Part shown: positions 50,615 through 60,731 of the stretch, one piece after another
How the letters are laid out: every line of letters begins with the position of its first letter
Numbering within the stretch: the first letter of the stretch is position 1
Assembly (NCBI RefSeq): GCF_026427355.1
Contig: NZ_CP102664.1
Location: 1-64,000 of the forward strand
Reading direction: 5' to 3'
Origin: Sphingobium sp. JS3065
GTDB lineage: Bacteria; Pseudomonadota; Alphaproteobacteria; Sphingomonadales; Sphingomonadaceae
DNA length: 64,000 nucleotides
The notes under the pieces: generated by a model
Told to the model about the DNA's origin: nothing
Database searches by the model: none
Seen by the model: the letters and a program-made list of their open reading frames with translations, nothing else
Translations under genes and position numbers: made by a program

Positions 50615-51349
50615 TCACGCCATCCCCGGTAGCCATTCCAGATCCAGATCCTTGTGCCGGTTGGTATAATGGCCGATTTCCTCCAGCCGCGCCATGTCCA
50701 GCAGCGTGATCCGCCCGTTGGTCCGGCTGATCAGCCCTTCCTGCTCCATCTGCCGGATCATGCGGTTCACATGGACGGATGTCAGGCCCAGCGCGTCGCC
50801 AATCTCCTCCTGCGTCAGCTTCAGGTCGAAACTGTCGGTGATCCTGTCGTCCGTCACCCGCAGCCGATCGAAAATATCCAGCAGGAAGGACGCGACCCGC
50901 GCCCTGGCCGACGTCCGCCCCAAAGAGGCGAGCCGGTCGGTCAGCGCGACCCGCTCCTCATTGGACAGCAGGAACAGCAGCGCCGCGACCCGCGGATATT
51001 CCTCCAGCAGCCGCCGCAAAGCATGCTTGTCGAACGGACAGACGACCGCGTCCGACAGCGCCACCAGCGATTCCGGCGCCCGGTTGTAGATCGTGCTGGC
51101 CGATCCGATGAAGTCACCGGGGAAATAGACGCGCAATATCTGCCGGCTGCCGTCGGGCAGGATGACGAAACTCATCACCCGTCCTTCGCGCAGCACGAAC
51201 AGTTCGGTCACCAGGTCGTTGACCCGCTGGATCGTCGCGCCGCGCCTGACCTTGCGGGGATTTTCCTCCAGCCTTGCAAGCGCCATCTTCTCCGTATCGG
51301 ACAGGGGAATATGCTTCGCCAGCCTGTCCGCGAAACAACTTGTCGCCAC
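50615..51349 (-). CDS. Crp/Fnr-family transcriptional regulator
   Basis: Regulator of 244 residues from the GTG at 51349, which has AAGG eight bases upstream. An N-terminal cyclic-nucleotide-type beta-roll (LVTELFVLREGRVMSFVILPDG, then YFPGDFIG) is followed by a long dimer helix and a C-terminal winged helix with LTQEEIGDALGLTSVHVNRMIRQ (given as one motif). The four N-terminal cysteines that hold the FNR iron-sulfur cluster are missing, so it is not an oxygen-sensing FNR of that type. The signal is unknown. It is divergent from valS with 156 bases between. A longer frame upstream overlaps the valS start and is not real. Confidence 0.9.
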   Translation of the reverse strand: MATSCFADRLAKHIPLSDTEKMALARLEENPRKVRRGATIQRVNDLVTELFVLREGRVMSFVILPDGSRQILRVYFPGDFIGSASTIYNRAPESLVALSDAVVCPFDKHALRRLLEEYPRVAALLFLLSNEERVALTDRLASLGRTSARARVASFLLDIFDRLRVTDDRITDSFDLKLTQEEIGDALGLTSVHVNRMIRQMEQEGLISRTNGRITLLDMARLEEIGHYTNRHKDLDLEWLPGMA

Positions 51350-51505
51350 TAAACACACCTTTTCGCTTCTCTTGTCGTTACGGTGGTAGAACGCCTGATG
51401 CGTCGTTTGGCTGCATTGCGGGTTCCGCTGCGCGCAGGCGCGGCTTTTTCGTCTCCCAGGCGGCGGAAAGTTGACGCCGCCGCCGCCTTGCGTAAAGGCC
51501 AGCCT

Positions 51506-54205
51506 ATGACCGAATTGCCCAAGACCTTCGACCCCGCCGAAATCGAGTCCCGCTGGTACGCCCATTGGGAGCGGAATGGCCTGTTCCGCCCGGAACGCCC
51601 CGACGCGGTACCCTTCACCATCGTCAACCCGCCGCCGAACGTCACGGGCAGCCTGCATATCGGCCATGCTCTGGACAATACGTTGCAGGACATCGTGATC
51701 CGGTACGAACGGCTGCGCGGCAAGGATGCGCTATGGGTGGTGGGCACCGACCATGCGGGCATCGCGACCCAGATGGTGGTGGAGCGGCAGATGGAGGCGC
51801 GGCAGGACAAGCGCACCAACTACACCCGCGACCAGTTCATCGAAAAGGTCTGGGAATGGAAGGCGGAAAGCGGCGGCGCGATCACGCGCCAGCTTCGCCG
51901 CCTGGGCTGCTCCATGGACTGGGCCAATGAACGCTTCACCATGGACGAGGGTTTTTCGAAGGCCGTCGTCAAGACGTTCGTGGAACTGCACAAGCGCGGC
52001 CTGCTCTATCGCGACAAGCGCCTGGTGAACTGGGATCCGCATTTCCGCTCGGCCATCTCCGACCTGGAGGTGGAGACGCAGGAAGTGAAGGGCGGTTTCT
52101 GGCACTTCCGCTATCCGCTGGCGGACGGGGTGAAGCTGGCCAATGGCGCGGACCATATCGTCGTCGCCACCACCCGGCCCGAAACCATGCTTGCGGACAT
52201 GGCGGTCGCCGTGCACCCGGAAGACCCGCGCTACAAGGACGTGATCGGCAAGGATATCCTCCAGCCGATCACCGGCCGCCGGTTCAAGGTGGTGGGCGAC
52301 GACCATGCCGATCCGGAACTGGGGTCCGGCGCGGTGAAGATCACGCCGGGCCATGATTTCAACGATTTCGAGGTCGGCAAGCGGGCGGGTTTCAAGGCCG
52401 CCGACATGCTCAACATGTTCGACGCCGACGCCAATGTGGTCCAGACCGCCGACGGCCTGATCCCCGAACGCTTCCTGGGCCTGCACCGCTTCCGCCGCGA
52501 CGGCGTGGACGGCGCGCGCGAGTTGGTCGTGGCGGAGATGAAGGCGCTGGGCCTGCTGGTCCCGCACGTGACCAAGACCAAGGAAGGCGAGGAAGTCGAA
52601 GCCGACGCCGAACCGCGCACCATCCAGACGCCCTTTGGCGACCGGTCGGGCGTGGTGATCGAACCCTGGCTGACCGACCAATGGTATGTCGACGCCGAAA
52701 AGCTGGCCGTCGCCCCGATGCAGGCGGTGCGCGACGGGCGGATCGAAATCGTCCCCAAGACGTGGGAAAAGACCTTCTTCAACTGGATGGAAAATATCCA
52801 GCCCTGGTGCGTCTCCCGCCAGCTTTGGTGGGGGCATCAAATCCCCGCCTGGTATGACGAGGATGGCAATCCCTATGTCGCGGAGAGCGAAGAGGAAGCG
52901 CAGGCTCTTGCGGGCAACAAGCGGCTGGCCCGCGATCCCGACGTGCTCGACACCTGGTTCTCCTCCGCCCTCTGGCCCTTCGGCACGCTGGGCTGGCCGG
53001 AGCAGACCGAGACGCTCAGCCGCCATTATCCCAATGACCTGCTGATCTCCGGCTTCGACATCCTGTTCTTCTGGGATGCGCGCATGGCGATGCAGGGCAT
53101 GGAGTTCATGGGCGACGTTCCCTGGCGCAAGCTCTACCTGCACGGCCTGGTGCGCGCCGCCGACGGGCAGAAAATGTCCAAGTCCAAGGGCAATGTCGTC
53201 GACCCGCTGGGCCTGATCGACCGGTTCGGCGCGGACGCGCTGCGTTTCTTCATGGCCGCCATGGAAAGCCAGGGCCGCGACGTGAAGATGGACGAAAAGC
53301 GCGTCGAGGGCTATCGCAACTTCGCGACCAAGCTGTGGAACGCGGCGCGTTTCCTGCAATCCAACGGCGTCACCGCTTCGACCGGTCATGAAGCCCCCCA
53401 TGCGGAGGCTCCCGTCAACCGCTGGATCATCGCGGAGACGGTCGCGACCGTGCAGGCGATCGACACGGCCATGACCGAACTGCGCTTCGACGCGGCGGCC
53501 AACGCCATCTACCATTTCGTCTGGGACCAGTTTTGCGACTGGTATATCGAACTCACCAAGGGGGCGATGGACGAAGAGACGAAGGCGGTCGCGGGCTGGG
53601 CGTTCGACCAGATATTGGTGATGCTCCACCCCTTCATGCCCTTCATCACCGAAGAATTGTGGAACCTGACCGGCACACGCGCGAATGAACTGATCGTCGC
53701 CCGCTGGCCGCAGGCGCTCTACGCCGTCGACAGCGACGCGCAGGCGGAAATCGACTGGCTTATCCGCCTGATCGGCGCGATGCGCACGGCACGCACCGAA
53801 CTCAACGTGCCGCCGGGCGCGAAGCTCAAGCTGGTCGTCCGCGACGAGGTGGAGGAAACCCGCCGTCGCCTGGACCGTCAGGGCGCCGCGCTGGCACGGC
53901 TGGGCCGGGTGGAGAGCCTGTCCTTCGGCGACGATGTAGAGGGCGGCGCGGCGCAGATCGTCGTGGACGAGGCGACCTTCATCCTGCCGCTGGAAGGCGT
54001 GATCGACATCGAAGCGGAAAAGGCGCGCCTCGCCAAGGCTCTGGCGGCGGCGGAGAAGGAACGGGATTCCCTGTCCGGCCGCCTTTCCAATCCCAGCTTC
54101 GTGGAGAAGGCCAAGCCCGAAGCCGTCGCCAAGGCGCGGGAGGATCATGCCGAAAAGGCAGCCGAAGCGGAACGGTTGAAAGCGGCGCTGGAACGGCTGG
54201 CCTGA
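51506..54205 (+). CDS. valS: Valyl-tRNA synthetase
   Basis: Charges tRNA-Val and edits mischarged threonine. From the ATG at 51506 it has 899 residues, the family length. HIGH is in [15 protein letters not shown] (51-54) and KMSKS at 556-560 ([15 protein letters not shown]). An editing domain lies between them, with [19 protein letters not shown]. The C terminus has the coiled-coil arm ([17 protein letters not shown] onward) that contacts the tRNA elbow. AAAGG lies eight bases before the ATG; 41 further codons upstream are open but not family-like. Confidence 0.98.
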   Translation: MTELPKTFDPAEIESRWYAHWERNGLFRPERPDAVPFTIVNPPPNVTGSLHIGHALDNTLQDIVIRYERLRGKDALWVVGTDHAGIATQMVVERQMEARQDKRTNYTRDQFIEKVWEWKAESGGAITRQLRRLGCSMDWANERFTMDEGFSKAVVKTFVELHKRGLLYRDKRLVNWDPHFRSAISDLEVETQEVKGGFWHFRYPLADGVKLANGADHIVVATTRPETMLADMAVAVHPEDPRYKDVIGKDILQPITGRRFKVVGDDHADPELGSGAVKITPGHDFNDFEVGKRAGFKAADMLNMFDADANVVQTADGLIPERFLGLHRFRRDGVDGARELVVAEMKALGLLVPHVTKTKEGEEVEADAEPRTIQTPFGDRSGVVIEPWLTDQWYVDAEKLAVAPMQAVRDGRIEIVPKTWEKTFFNWMENIQPWCVSRQLWWGHQIPAWYDEDGNPYVAESEEEAQALAGNKRLARDPDVLDTWFSSALWPFGTLGWPEQTETLSRHYPNDLLISGFDILFFWDARMAMQGMEFMGDVPWRKLYLHGLVRAADGQKMSKSKGNVVDPLGLIDRFGADALRFFMAAMESQGRDVKMDEKRVEGYRNFATKLWNAARFLQSNGVTASTGHEAPHAEAPVNRWIIAETVATVQAIDTAMTELRFDAAANAIYHFVWDQFCDWYIELTKGAMDEETKAVAGWAFDQILVMLHPFMPFITEELWNLTGTRANELIVARWPQALYAVDSDAQAEIDWLIRLIGAMRTARTELNVPPGAKLKLVVRDEVEETRRRLDRQGAALARLGRVESLSFGDDVEGGAAQIVVDEATFILPLEGVIDIEAEKARLAKALAAAEKERDSLSGRLSNPSFVEKAKPEAVAKAREDHAEKAAEAERLKAALERLA

Positions 54206-54245
54206 ACCGCCTCGGTTCGTCGGCATCACGAAAAGAAGAGGGACG

Positions 54246-55709
54246 ATGAACAGAGGGGCGCAAGGAAAGGATCGGGCGCGAAGGGATTTGACCCAGGGAC
54301 CGATCGGCCCGGCGTTGCTGCTGTTCGCGCTGCCGACGCTGGGTTCCAACATACTTCAGTCGCTCAACGGATCGATCAACGCGATCTGGGTCGGACGCTT
54401 CCTGGGGGAGCGGGCGCTGGCGGCCACGGCCAACGCCAACATCATCATGTTCCTGATGTTCTCCATCGTCTTCGGCTTCGGCATGGCGGCGACGGTGGTG
54501 ATCGCGCAATCCTACGGCGCGCGCGACATGGTTTCGGCGCGGCGGGCCTTCGGGTCGGCGGTCGGCTTCTGCACCATGCTGGCGCTGGCCGTCGCGCTGG
54601 CCGGATGGCTGGGCGCGCCCGCCCTGCTGCGATTGCTGGCGACGCCCGCCGAAGCCTTCGATCCGGCGCTCGTCTATCTGCGCGTGATCTTCGTCGCCAT
54701 GCCCGCGACCCTGCTGGGCGTCATGATCATGATGGGGCTGCGCGGCACGGGGGATGCGCGCACGCCGCTGATCTTCATGTTCGTCAGCGTGGGCGTCGAC
54801 ATGGTGCTGAACCCCGTGCTGATCCGCGGCATCGGCCCCTTCCCGGAAATGGGCATAGCGGGATCGGCCACCGCGACCGCCGTGGCGGGCTTCGTCAGCC
54901 TGATCGGCGTCATCGCCTATATCTACCGCAAAGACCTGCCGCTGCGCCTGCGGGGGGAGGAACTGGCCTATCTGCGCCCCACCGCCGCGCAGGTCCGGCT
55001 GCTGCTGGGCAAGGGGCTGCCCATGGGATTGCAGATGATCGTCATGTCGGCATCCGGCCTGGTGATGATCGGCCTCGTCAACCGGGAAGGACTGGTGGTG
55101 ACGGCAGCGTACGGCGCGGCGCAGCAGCTCTGGACCTATCTCCAGATGCCCGCCATGGCGCTGGGCGGGGCGGTCAGCGCCATGGCGGCGCAGAATATCG
55201 GCGCGGGCCAATGGGACCGGGTGGGGCGGATAACCTCCTATGGCCTTGCCTACCTGCTGCTCGTCACCGGGGCGATGATCGCGGTGATGCTGCTGTTCCA
55301 TGAAGCCTTGCTGGCGTTGTTCCTGGGTTCCGGCAGTCCCGCCGTCCCGGTTGCCTGGCACATGCAATTGCTGGCGAGCTGGAGCTTCGTCCTGTTCGGC
55401 TGCGCGATGATCTTCTTCGGCGTCATGCGGGCGAACGGCGTGGTGGTGGGGCCGCTTCTCATCCTGATCTTCGCCTTGTTCGTGGTGCGGCTGGGCTTCT
55501 ACAAGATCGGCTATGGGCCGCTGGGGGCGGACGCGCTGTGGCTGAGTTTCCCGGTCGGTTCAGGCGCGACGCTGCTGCTGGCCGTCGCTTATTATATGCA
55601 GGGCGGCTGGAAGAAGGCGAAGCTTCTGGCGCAGCCCAATGAGGAGGAATGCCGCGAAGCCATCAATGCGGAGGGGGAGCCTGCCGGGCGCATCGCGCCG
55701 ACGGGATGA
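54246..55709 (+). CDS. MATE-family efflux transporter
   Basis: Inner-membrane multidrug/metabolite exporter of 487 residues with about 12 membrane segments. Family marks are LFALPTLGSNILQSLNGSINAIWVGRFLG (given in parts) at the start, the pore segment GFGMAATVVIAQSYGARD, and the second half-repeat beginning LLGKGLPMGLQM. The N-terminal 15 residues are basic. About 35 hydrophilic residues follow the last helix. It starts 40 bases after valS and may be read through from it. It is convergent with the HerA-like gene, three bases away. Substrates cannot be told. Confidence 0.94.
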   Translation: MNRGAQGKDRARRDLTQGPIGPALLLFALPTLGSNILQSLNGSINAIWVGRFLGERALAATANANIIMFLMFSIVFGFGMAATVVIAQSYGARDMVSARRAFGSAVGFCTMLALAVALAGWLGAPALLRLLATPAEAFDPALVYLRVIFVAMPATLLGVMIMMGLRGTGDARTPLIFMFVSVGVDMVLNPVLIRGIGPFPEMGIAGSATATAVAGFVSLIGVIAYIYRKDLPLRLRGEELAYLRPTAAQVRLLLGKGLPMGLQMIVMSASGLVMIGLVNREGLVVTAAYGAAQQLWTYLQMPAMALGGAVSAMAAQNIGAGQWDRVGRITSYGLAYLLLVTGAMIAVMLLFHEALLALFLGSGSPAVPVAWHMQLLASWSFVLFGCAMIFFGVMRANGVVVGPLLILIFALFVVRLGFYKIGYGPLGADALWLSFPVGSGATLLLAVAYYMQGGWKKAKLLAQPNEEECREAINAEGEPAGRIAPTG

Positions 55710-55712
55710 ACC

Positions 55713-57371
55713 TCAACGCCCCTGGCTGCGCCAGCGGGTGATGGTCCGGTCGAGGATTTCGGCCTCTCCCCCCGATTGGCGCCACAGGTCGGTGAAGCTC
55801 GGATCGCTGGAAGCGGGCCGCCGTTCCTCCTCCAGATTGTCGAGCGCCACGCGGATCGGCACGGCGACGCCTTCGCCGCAGATGATCGCCTCCCGGTTGC
55901 GCAGCGCGGGAATGGAATCCAGGAAGCCGCGCGCCCCTTCCGGCATGGCGGCTTTGACAAAGGCCTGGTCGCGATCGTTGTTGAGGCGCATCGATATGAT
56001 GGTGCCGCACTGCGACAGCACGCCTTCCGCCAGATCCGACGGACGCTGGGTGATCAGGCCCAGCGACACGCCATATTTACGCCCTTCCTTGGCGATGCGC
56101 TCCAGGATGCGGCGCACCGCCTGGCCCGATCCCGTGGTGGTGGACGGGATGTAGCGATGCGCCTCCTCGCAGACGAGCAGGATCGGCCGTTGCGGCTCGT
56201 CCCGTGCCCACAGCGCATAGTCGAACACCAGCCGCGACAGCACTGAAACCACGACGGACGTGATGTCGGACGGCATGGAAGACACGTCGATGATGGAGAT
56301 CGGCTTGCCGCCCGAAGGCAGGCGAAAGATTTTCGCGATGAATTCCTGCATCGAATCCGCGACCAGCATGCCGGAAAACATGAAGCTGTAGCGCGGATCG
56401 CTCTTGATCTCGTCGATCTTGGTCTTCAGCCGCATATAGGGCAGCGATCCGGTGCCCTTGTCCAGCTTGCCCATCTCATTCTGGAGGATGTTGGTCAGGT
56501 CCGACAGCAGATAGGGAACCGGCGAATCCACCGTCAGCCGCCCGATGCTCTCCGCCAGCCGGTTCTTCGACCGCGCGGCGAGCAGGCATTTGGCCAGGAT
56601 GTCGCAATCGACCGTCCGCTCGGAACCTTCGGAGGTGACGAACACCTCGCAATGCTCCTCGAAATTCATCAGCCAATAGGGCAGGGCGAGGTTGTTGATG
56701 TCATAGACCGCGCCATTGGTCTGGAAGGCGGCGCCATATTCGCCATGGGGGTCGATCATCACGATATGCCCCTGCGGCGACAGGTCGCAGATGCGGTGCA
56801 GGATCAGCGCGGCGCTGGTCGACTTGCCGGTGCCGGTCGAACCCAGCAGGGCGAAATGCTTGCCCAACATCGAATCGACATAGAGCGCGGCGCGGGTGTC
56901 GGCGGTGGGATAGACGGTGCCGATCTGCACATGCGGGCGGTCTTCGGCGGAATAAATCTGCTGCATGTCCTGGCTGGACACGGGATAAACCTCCGTCCCC
57001 GGCGTCGGATAGCGGGTGACGCCCCGGCGGAAGCGATGGATGCGCCCGGTCAGCTTTTCCTCATCGCCTTCGCCCAGAAAGTCGATATCGGCGACGATGA
57101 TGTTGCTGTCGCCCCGGTCCATGGCCATGGCGCGGACGCTGGCGATCAGCCAGACCTGGCCGACCCGCATCTTCACCTGCGCGCCGACCTGCCCCGCCAT
57201 GGCGATGCAGGGGTCGGGATGATGGGCCAGCGCGGCGATCCGCGTGGCGTCGATGATCAATTGCGAACTGGACCCGGCAATCTGGAAAACCATGCCCATG
57301 GCGTCGGCGGGCGCCGGGAAGACATGCGCCTGCGCGCCCTCGAAATGGTCTGCGCCGTGCATCTGGTTCAT
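55713..57371 (-). CDS. HerA-like ATPase (DUF87 domain)
   Basis: ATPase of the HerA/FtsK superfamily, 552 residues. An N-terminal beta-barrel (HAS-barrel-like, residues about 25-140) is followed by Walker A GSTGTGKST (177-185), then DPHGEYG and Walker B ILLVCEEAHRYIPS. The arginine-finger region is RRILERIAKEGRKYGVSLGLITQRPSDL, given here in short parts. In archaea HerA pairs with the nuclease NurA for end resection. No nuclease gene lies beside this one; neighbours are a MATE pump and an acyltransferase. Its bacterial role is unclear. Confidence 0.9.
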   Translation of the reverse strand: MNQMHGADHFEGAQAHVFPAPADAMGMVFQIAGSSSQLIIDATRIAALAHHPDPCIAMAGQVGAQVKMRVGQVWLIASVRAMAMDRGDSNIIVADIDFLGEGDEEKLTGRIHRFRRGVTRYPTPGTEVYPVSSQDMQQIYSAEDRPHVQIGTVYPTADTRAALYVDSMLGKHFALLGSTGTGKSTSAALILHRICDLSPQGHIVMIDPHGEYGAAFQTNGAVYDINNLALPYWLMNFEEHCEVFVTSEGSERTVDCDILAKCLLAARSKNRLAESIGRLTVDSPVPYLLSDLTNILQNEMGKLDKGTGSLPYMRLKTKIDEIKSDPRYSFMFSGMLVADSMQEFIAKIFRLPSGGKPISIIDVSSMPSDITSVVVSVLSRLVFDYALWARDEPQRPILLVCEEAHRYIPSTTTGSGQAVRRILERIAKEGRKYGVSLGLITQRPSDLAEGVLSQCGTIISMRLNNDRDQAFVKAAMPEGARGFLDSIPALRNREAIICGEGVAVPIRVALDNLEEERRPASSDPSFTDLWRQSGGEAEILDRTITRWRSQGR

Positions 57372-57508
57372 GAACCTCTTCCCCCTCGACCGGACGGGAT
57401 TCCGGCACGTCGGATCGATTTAACGCGCCACTGGTAAAGAATCTGCTTATCGCCTCACCCATCTCAACGGCGCGGCCATGGCTGCGCCGCGATCGTCAGA
57501 GGAAATGC

Positions 57509-58639
57509 GTGTCGGGCCGGACAGTTGAAACATTTGCCGGAAATGGGGAAAATCCTGTGGCGCGAACGTTGACGACCAACGCGGCGCGCCGTTCCGACGC
57601 GATCTCCATCGCCCGCGTCATCTGCATCTTGGGGGTGGTCTATGTCCACGCCTGGACGGGCCTGAGCGGCCATGATCTGGAAAGCCTGCGGGGCACGCCG
57701 CAGGACAGCCTGCGCTGGGGATTGATGGAGATTTTCGGGCGCAGCGCCGTGCCGCTGCTGGGCCTGATTTCCGGCTGGCTGGTGGAGGGGTCTTCGCGGA
57801 CGCACCACTGGCTGCGCCATGTCGGGCGGAAGGTGCGGACGATCCTGCTGCCGATGATCCTGTGGAACGCGCTGGCGATCCTGTTCGTGTCGGGCGCCGC
57901 CTGGGCGCTGGGCCTGTCCGCGCCGGTGCCCTCGTCCACCGACTGGATGTTCCAGGAACTGTTCATCGTCAGCCGCAATCCCGACATCAACGTGCAGATG
58001 CCGTTCCTGCGCGACCTGTTCCTGTGCATGATCGCCGCGCCGCTGTTCGTCCGCCTGCCCGGATGGGCGCTGGCGGGGGTCGCGGCGCTGGCTGCGCTTT
58101 GCCAGATCATGGGCTGGGGTCCGCCCATATTGATGCGGGCGTCGATCCTGTTCTTTTTCATCATGGGCATCATCGCGCGGCGCGAAGGGCTGGCCGACAG
58201 GGTGGCCGTGCTGCCCTGGACGGTCGCCGCGCCGCCCTTCGCGCTGCTGATGACCGTTCAACTCTATGCTTCGCTGCATCCCGGGTTCGTCCAGCCGGGC
58301 GGCGGGATCGCGGTGCTGGACATGGCGGTGCGGGTCGCGGCGGCGGTCTTCTTCTGGCGGCTGGCCTGGACCCTGGCGGGCGGCGCGGCGCGGGGGATGC
58401 TGCTGCGGATCGAACCCTTCGCCTTCTTCCTCTTCTGCTCTCACCTCATCCTGATCTGGCTGGGCGGCCCCGCGCTGGGCATATTGTTCGGAAAGCTCGG
58501 CTCGCCTTTCTACCCCGCCTATCTGCTGGTGCAGCCCTTGCTGGTGCTGCTCACGGTCCTGCTGCTCGGATCGCTGCTCAGCCGCGCCGCGCCCGGACTG
58601 GCGAAGCTATTGAGCGGCGGCCGCCTCATGGCCGGCTGA
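57509..58639 (+). CDS. Acyltransferase family 3 membrane protein
   Basis: Polytopic membrane O-acyltransferase of 376 residues with about 10 helices. The family N terminus is [20 protein letters not shown], where the Arg and His belong to the expected catalytic pattern. Other features are [16 protein letters not shown] and a C-terminal [11 protein letters not shown]. It starts at the GTG at 57509, behind AGAGGAA. A second GTG at about 57558 is possible. Related enzymes acetylate exopolysaccharide or lipid sugars, but no polysaccharide genes are nearby. Its 3' end overlaps the end of the convergent LLM gene by 33 bases. Confidence 0.88.
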   Translation: MSGRTVETFAGNGENPVARTLTTNAARRSDAISIARVICILGVVYVHAWTGLSGHDLESLRGTPQDSLRWGLMEIFGRSAVPLLGLISGWLVEGSSRTHHWLRHVGRKVRTILLPMILWNALAILFVSGAAWALGLSAPVPSSTDWMFQELFIVSRNPDINVQMPFLRDLFLCMIAAPLFVRLPGWALAGVAALAALCQIMGWGPPILMRASILFFFIMGIIARREGLADRVAVLPWTVAAPPFALLMTVQLYASLHPGFVQPGGGIAVLDMAVRVAAAVFFWRLAWTLAGGAARGMLLRIEPFAFFLFCSHLILIWLGGPALGILFGKLGSPFYPAYLLVQPLLVLLTVLLLGSLLSRAAPGLAKLLSGGRLMAG

Positions 58640-59632
58640 CACGGCCCGCCCCGCCGCCATGGCGATTTCCAGGCTGCGCTTGCGCGCCTCGAAATCGTGG
58701 ATCTGGCCGACCAGGATGATCTCATCGACCTGGGTGCGGCGAATGAAGGCCGCCAGGTCGCGCTCGACATCGGCCTGGGTGCCGATGCTCGACACGCTCA
58801 GCACATCGGCCAGCATGGCCTGCGCCTGGGGCGGCAGGTCTTCATAATAGCCGGGGACAGGGGGTTGCAGCTTGCCCGGCTGGCCGGTGCGCAGCCGGAC
58901 GAAGGCCTGCTGCATGGAAGTGGCGACCAGCCGCGCTTCCTCCATCGTGTCGGCGGCGAAGACATTGAAGCCCGCCATTACATAGGGATATTTGAGTTGC
59001 GCCGATGGCCGGAAATCGCGGCGGTAGATGGCGATCGCCTCGTCCAGCGCCCCCGGCGCGAAATGGGACGCGAAGGCATAGGGCAGGCCAAGCGCGGCGG
59101 CCAGTTGCGCGCCATAGAGGCTGGAGCCGAGGATCCACAGCGGCACATCCTCTCCCGCGCCGGGCGTCGCCTGGAAACCGAGCCGCATATCGCCCGCGAA
59201 ATAGGCCTGCAACTCCATCACGTCGCGGGGGAATTCATCCGGCCCGCCGGTCAGGGTGCGGCGCATCGCCTGCGCCACGCGCTGGTCCGAACCGGGCGCG
59301 CGGCCCAGCCCCAGGTCGACACGGCCGGGAAACAGCGCCGCCAGCGTGCCGAACTGCTCCGCGATCAGCAGCGGCGCATGATTGGGCAGCATGATGCCGC
59401 CCGCGCCGATGCGGATGCGGCTGGTCGCCTGTCCGATATGGGCCAGCACCACGGCGGTCGCGGCGGACGCGATCCCCGGCATGCCATGATGTTCCGCCAC
59501 CCAATAGCGGTGGAAGCCAAGGCTTTCGGCATGCGCGGCAAAGGCGGCGGCGCGGCGGAGCGCTTCACCGGGGGTGATGCCTTCGTTGACGGGGACAAGG
59601 TCCAGGACGGAAAAACGGGTCATGCTCTGCAT
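58607..59632 (-). CDS. LLM-class flavin-dependent oxidoreductase
   Basis: Luciferase-like monooxygenase of 341 residues that probably uses FMNH2 from a separate reductase. It has the MsnO8-type signature: [19 protein letters not shown] at the start, [14 protein letters not shown] near residue 45, and [13 protein letters not shown], ending with the [21 protein letters not shown] segment (given in short parts). Starts at 59632 or 59623 are equally possible; no clear binding site is seen. The substrate is unknown. It is separated from the Hpt gene by a 365-base repeat-filled gap. Confidence 0.92.
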   Translation of the reverse strand: MQSMTRFSVLDLVPVNEGITPGEALRRAAAFAAHAESLGFHRYWVAEHHGMPGIASAATAVVLAHIGQATSRIRIGAGGIMLPNHAPLLIAEQFGTLAALFPGRVDLGLGRAPGSDQRVAQAMRRTLTGGPDEFPRDVMELQAYFAGDMRLGFQATPGAGEDVPLWILGSSLYGAQLAAALGLPYAFASHFAPGALDEAIAIYRRDFRPSAQLKYPYVMAGFNVFAADTMEEARLVATSMQQAFVRLRTGQPGKLQPPVPGYYEDLPPQAQAMLADVLSVSSIGTQADVERDLAAFIRRTQVDEIILVGQIHDFEARKRSLEIAMAAGRAVSAGHEAAAAQ

Positions 59633-59997
59633 ATGGGGGGATGGCCCGTTTTATTTCAATACGGGATTTCGAAGCCATGCTTTGCCCGGCGCCTGGGTGG
59701 CCGGAAGGGGTGGAGGGCGGACGTTCTTTTTACCCCTCTCCCTTGAGGGTCGGCCAGAGGCACGTGACTCTGGCCGAGGCTGCGCAGACTTGGCAGCTTG
59801 CTGCCTAGTCGTAGCTGGGTGAGGGGAGCGAACAGGTCGATCATGCCCCCGGCATGATCTAAGGGCTGCGGGGCAGCCCTTACCTGTTCGCTCGATCCAA
59901 CGGATCGCGCGGGCCGCAGGCCCGCCCCCTCATCCAACTGCGCCTAGCCTCGCTTCGCTCAGCAAGGCTCCGTATGGGTTGGCCAAAAACCGCCAAA
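59633..59997. other. Repeat-filled gap between the LLM and Hpt genes
   Basis: No gene was found in these 365 bases. Most of it is hairpin-forming: a stem at 59752-59775 (GGCCAGAG / CTCTGGCC) and the nested-hairpin repeat at 59805-59947, described separately. The rest includes a GCTTCGCTCAGCAAGGCTC-type segment near 59950 and low-complexity GC-rich sequence next to the LLM start. Confidence 0.6.
59805..59947. repeat. 143-bp nested inverted repeat with multiple internal hairpins
   Basis: Outer arms 59805-59826 and 59926-59947 match at 18 of 22 positions when inverted. Inside them, GAGCGAACAGGT (59826-59837) pairs perfectly with 59882-59893. Within and beside these lie four perfect smaller stems: 59839-59859 (GATCATGC), 59861-59881 (AAGGGCTGC), 59894-59906 (GATCC) and 59909-59925 (GCGGGCC). 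The whole could fold as a branched structure. No open frame of note crosses it. It resembles a non-autonomous dispersed element. Confidence 0.7.
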
Positions 59998-60441
59998 TCA
60001 ACCGGCGGCGCGGCCGAATCCCTGCACGGGGCCGTCGACGCGGCGGCCGAAACCCTGGGGCCGGCGGGCGACCAGCGGATTGGCGTCGCGATCCAGCAGG
60101 GCCATCGTCTCGGTGAAGCACGGCCTCAGCGCGACCACATCCTCGATCAGCTCGTCCGGGCCTTCGCGGCTTTCGACGCAGCGGCGCGCGACCATCTCGA
60201 TCTTTTCGGCCATGGCGCTCAGGCGATAGGCGCCGAACTGCACGGACTCCCCCTTCAGCTTATGGGCCGGGGCGACGAGCGCGGCGGCGTTGCGGGCGCG
60301 AAAGGCCTCCTCGATGGCGCCGATCGCCTTTTCGCCATCCTCGCGGAAATAGCCCAATATGCGCAGGAAGGCGGTGCCAAGCTCCGAACGGGACTTGGCG
60401 AAATCGGTCCGGTTGACCAGTTCGGCCTCTTGATATGGCAC
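59998..60441 (-). CDS. Hpt-domain phosphotransfer protein
   Basis: Small four-helix-bundle phosphotransfer protein of 147 residues. The Hpt signature is APAHKLKGESVQFGAYRLSAMAE (given as one motif) with phosphoacceptor His60 in HKLKG. About 30 basic, Gly-rich residues follow the bundle. It starts at the GTG at 60441, with AGGGAG nine bases upstream. Hpt proteins relay phosphate between hybrid kinases and response regulators, but no kinase or regulator gene is adjacent, so its partners are elsewhere. Confidence 0.88.
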   Translation of the reverse strand: MPYQEAELVNRTDFAKSRSELGTAFLRILGYFREDGEKAIGAIEEAFRARNAAALVAPAHKLKGESVQFGAYRLSAMAEKIEMVARRCVESREGPDELIEDVVALRPCFTETMALLDRDANPLVARRPQGFGRRVDGPVQGFGRAAG

Positions 60442-60506
60442 CTGTCGACACTCCCTGTTCTGCCGTGGGAGTATAGAAGAGGGGCGTAAACATGGGGTTA
60501 AGCGGC

Positions 60507-60731
60507 TCAGACGTCCTCAGGCGCCCGGAAAATGGCGAAGAGATGCGCGCCCTTCGCCACGAAGGTCCAGCTTTGCTGCCGCGCCAGCGCTTCCAGTTCC
60601 GTAGGCGCGACAGGATCGTCCGCCTCGATCGTCACCGCATCGGCGGATCGCATCGCGCGCGCCACGCGCAGCGCGGGCCAAGGGCATTTCAGGCCCCTGG
60701 CGTCGATATGCGCCCCGTCACTTGTTGGCAT
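60507..60731 (-). CDS. TusA-family sulfurtransferase-like protein
   Basis: Small protein of 74 residues with the TusA fold. The active-site motif is DARGLKCPWPALRVARAM with Cys16 in CPxP, the persulfide-carrying residue. TusA relays sulfur to tRNA 2-thiouridine synthesis, though relatives serve other sulfur paths. Its start overlaps the end of der by 14 bases on the same strand, so it is translated from the same message. The C terminus (SWTFVAKGAHLFAIFR) is the usual final strand pair. Confidence 0.9.
   Translation of the reverse strand: MPTSDGAHIDARGLKCPWPALRVARAMRSADAVTIEADDPVAPTELEALARQQSWTFVAKGAHLFAIFRAPEDV

Noticed and set aside
51731..54352. Long minus-strand frame opposite valS
   Set aside because: Shadow of valS; no domain, and His/Gly/Ala/Val-rich as in other antisense frames here.
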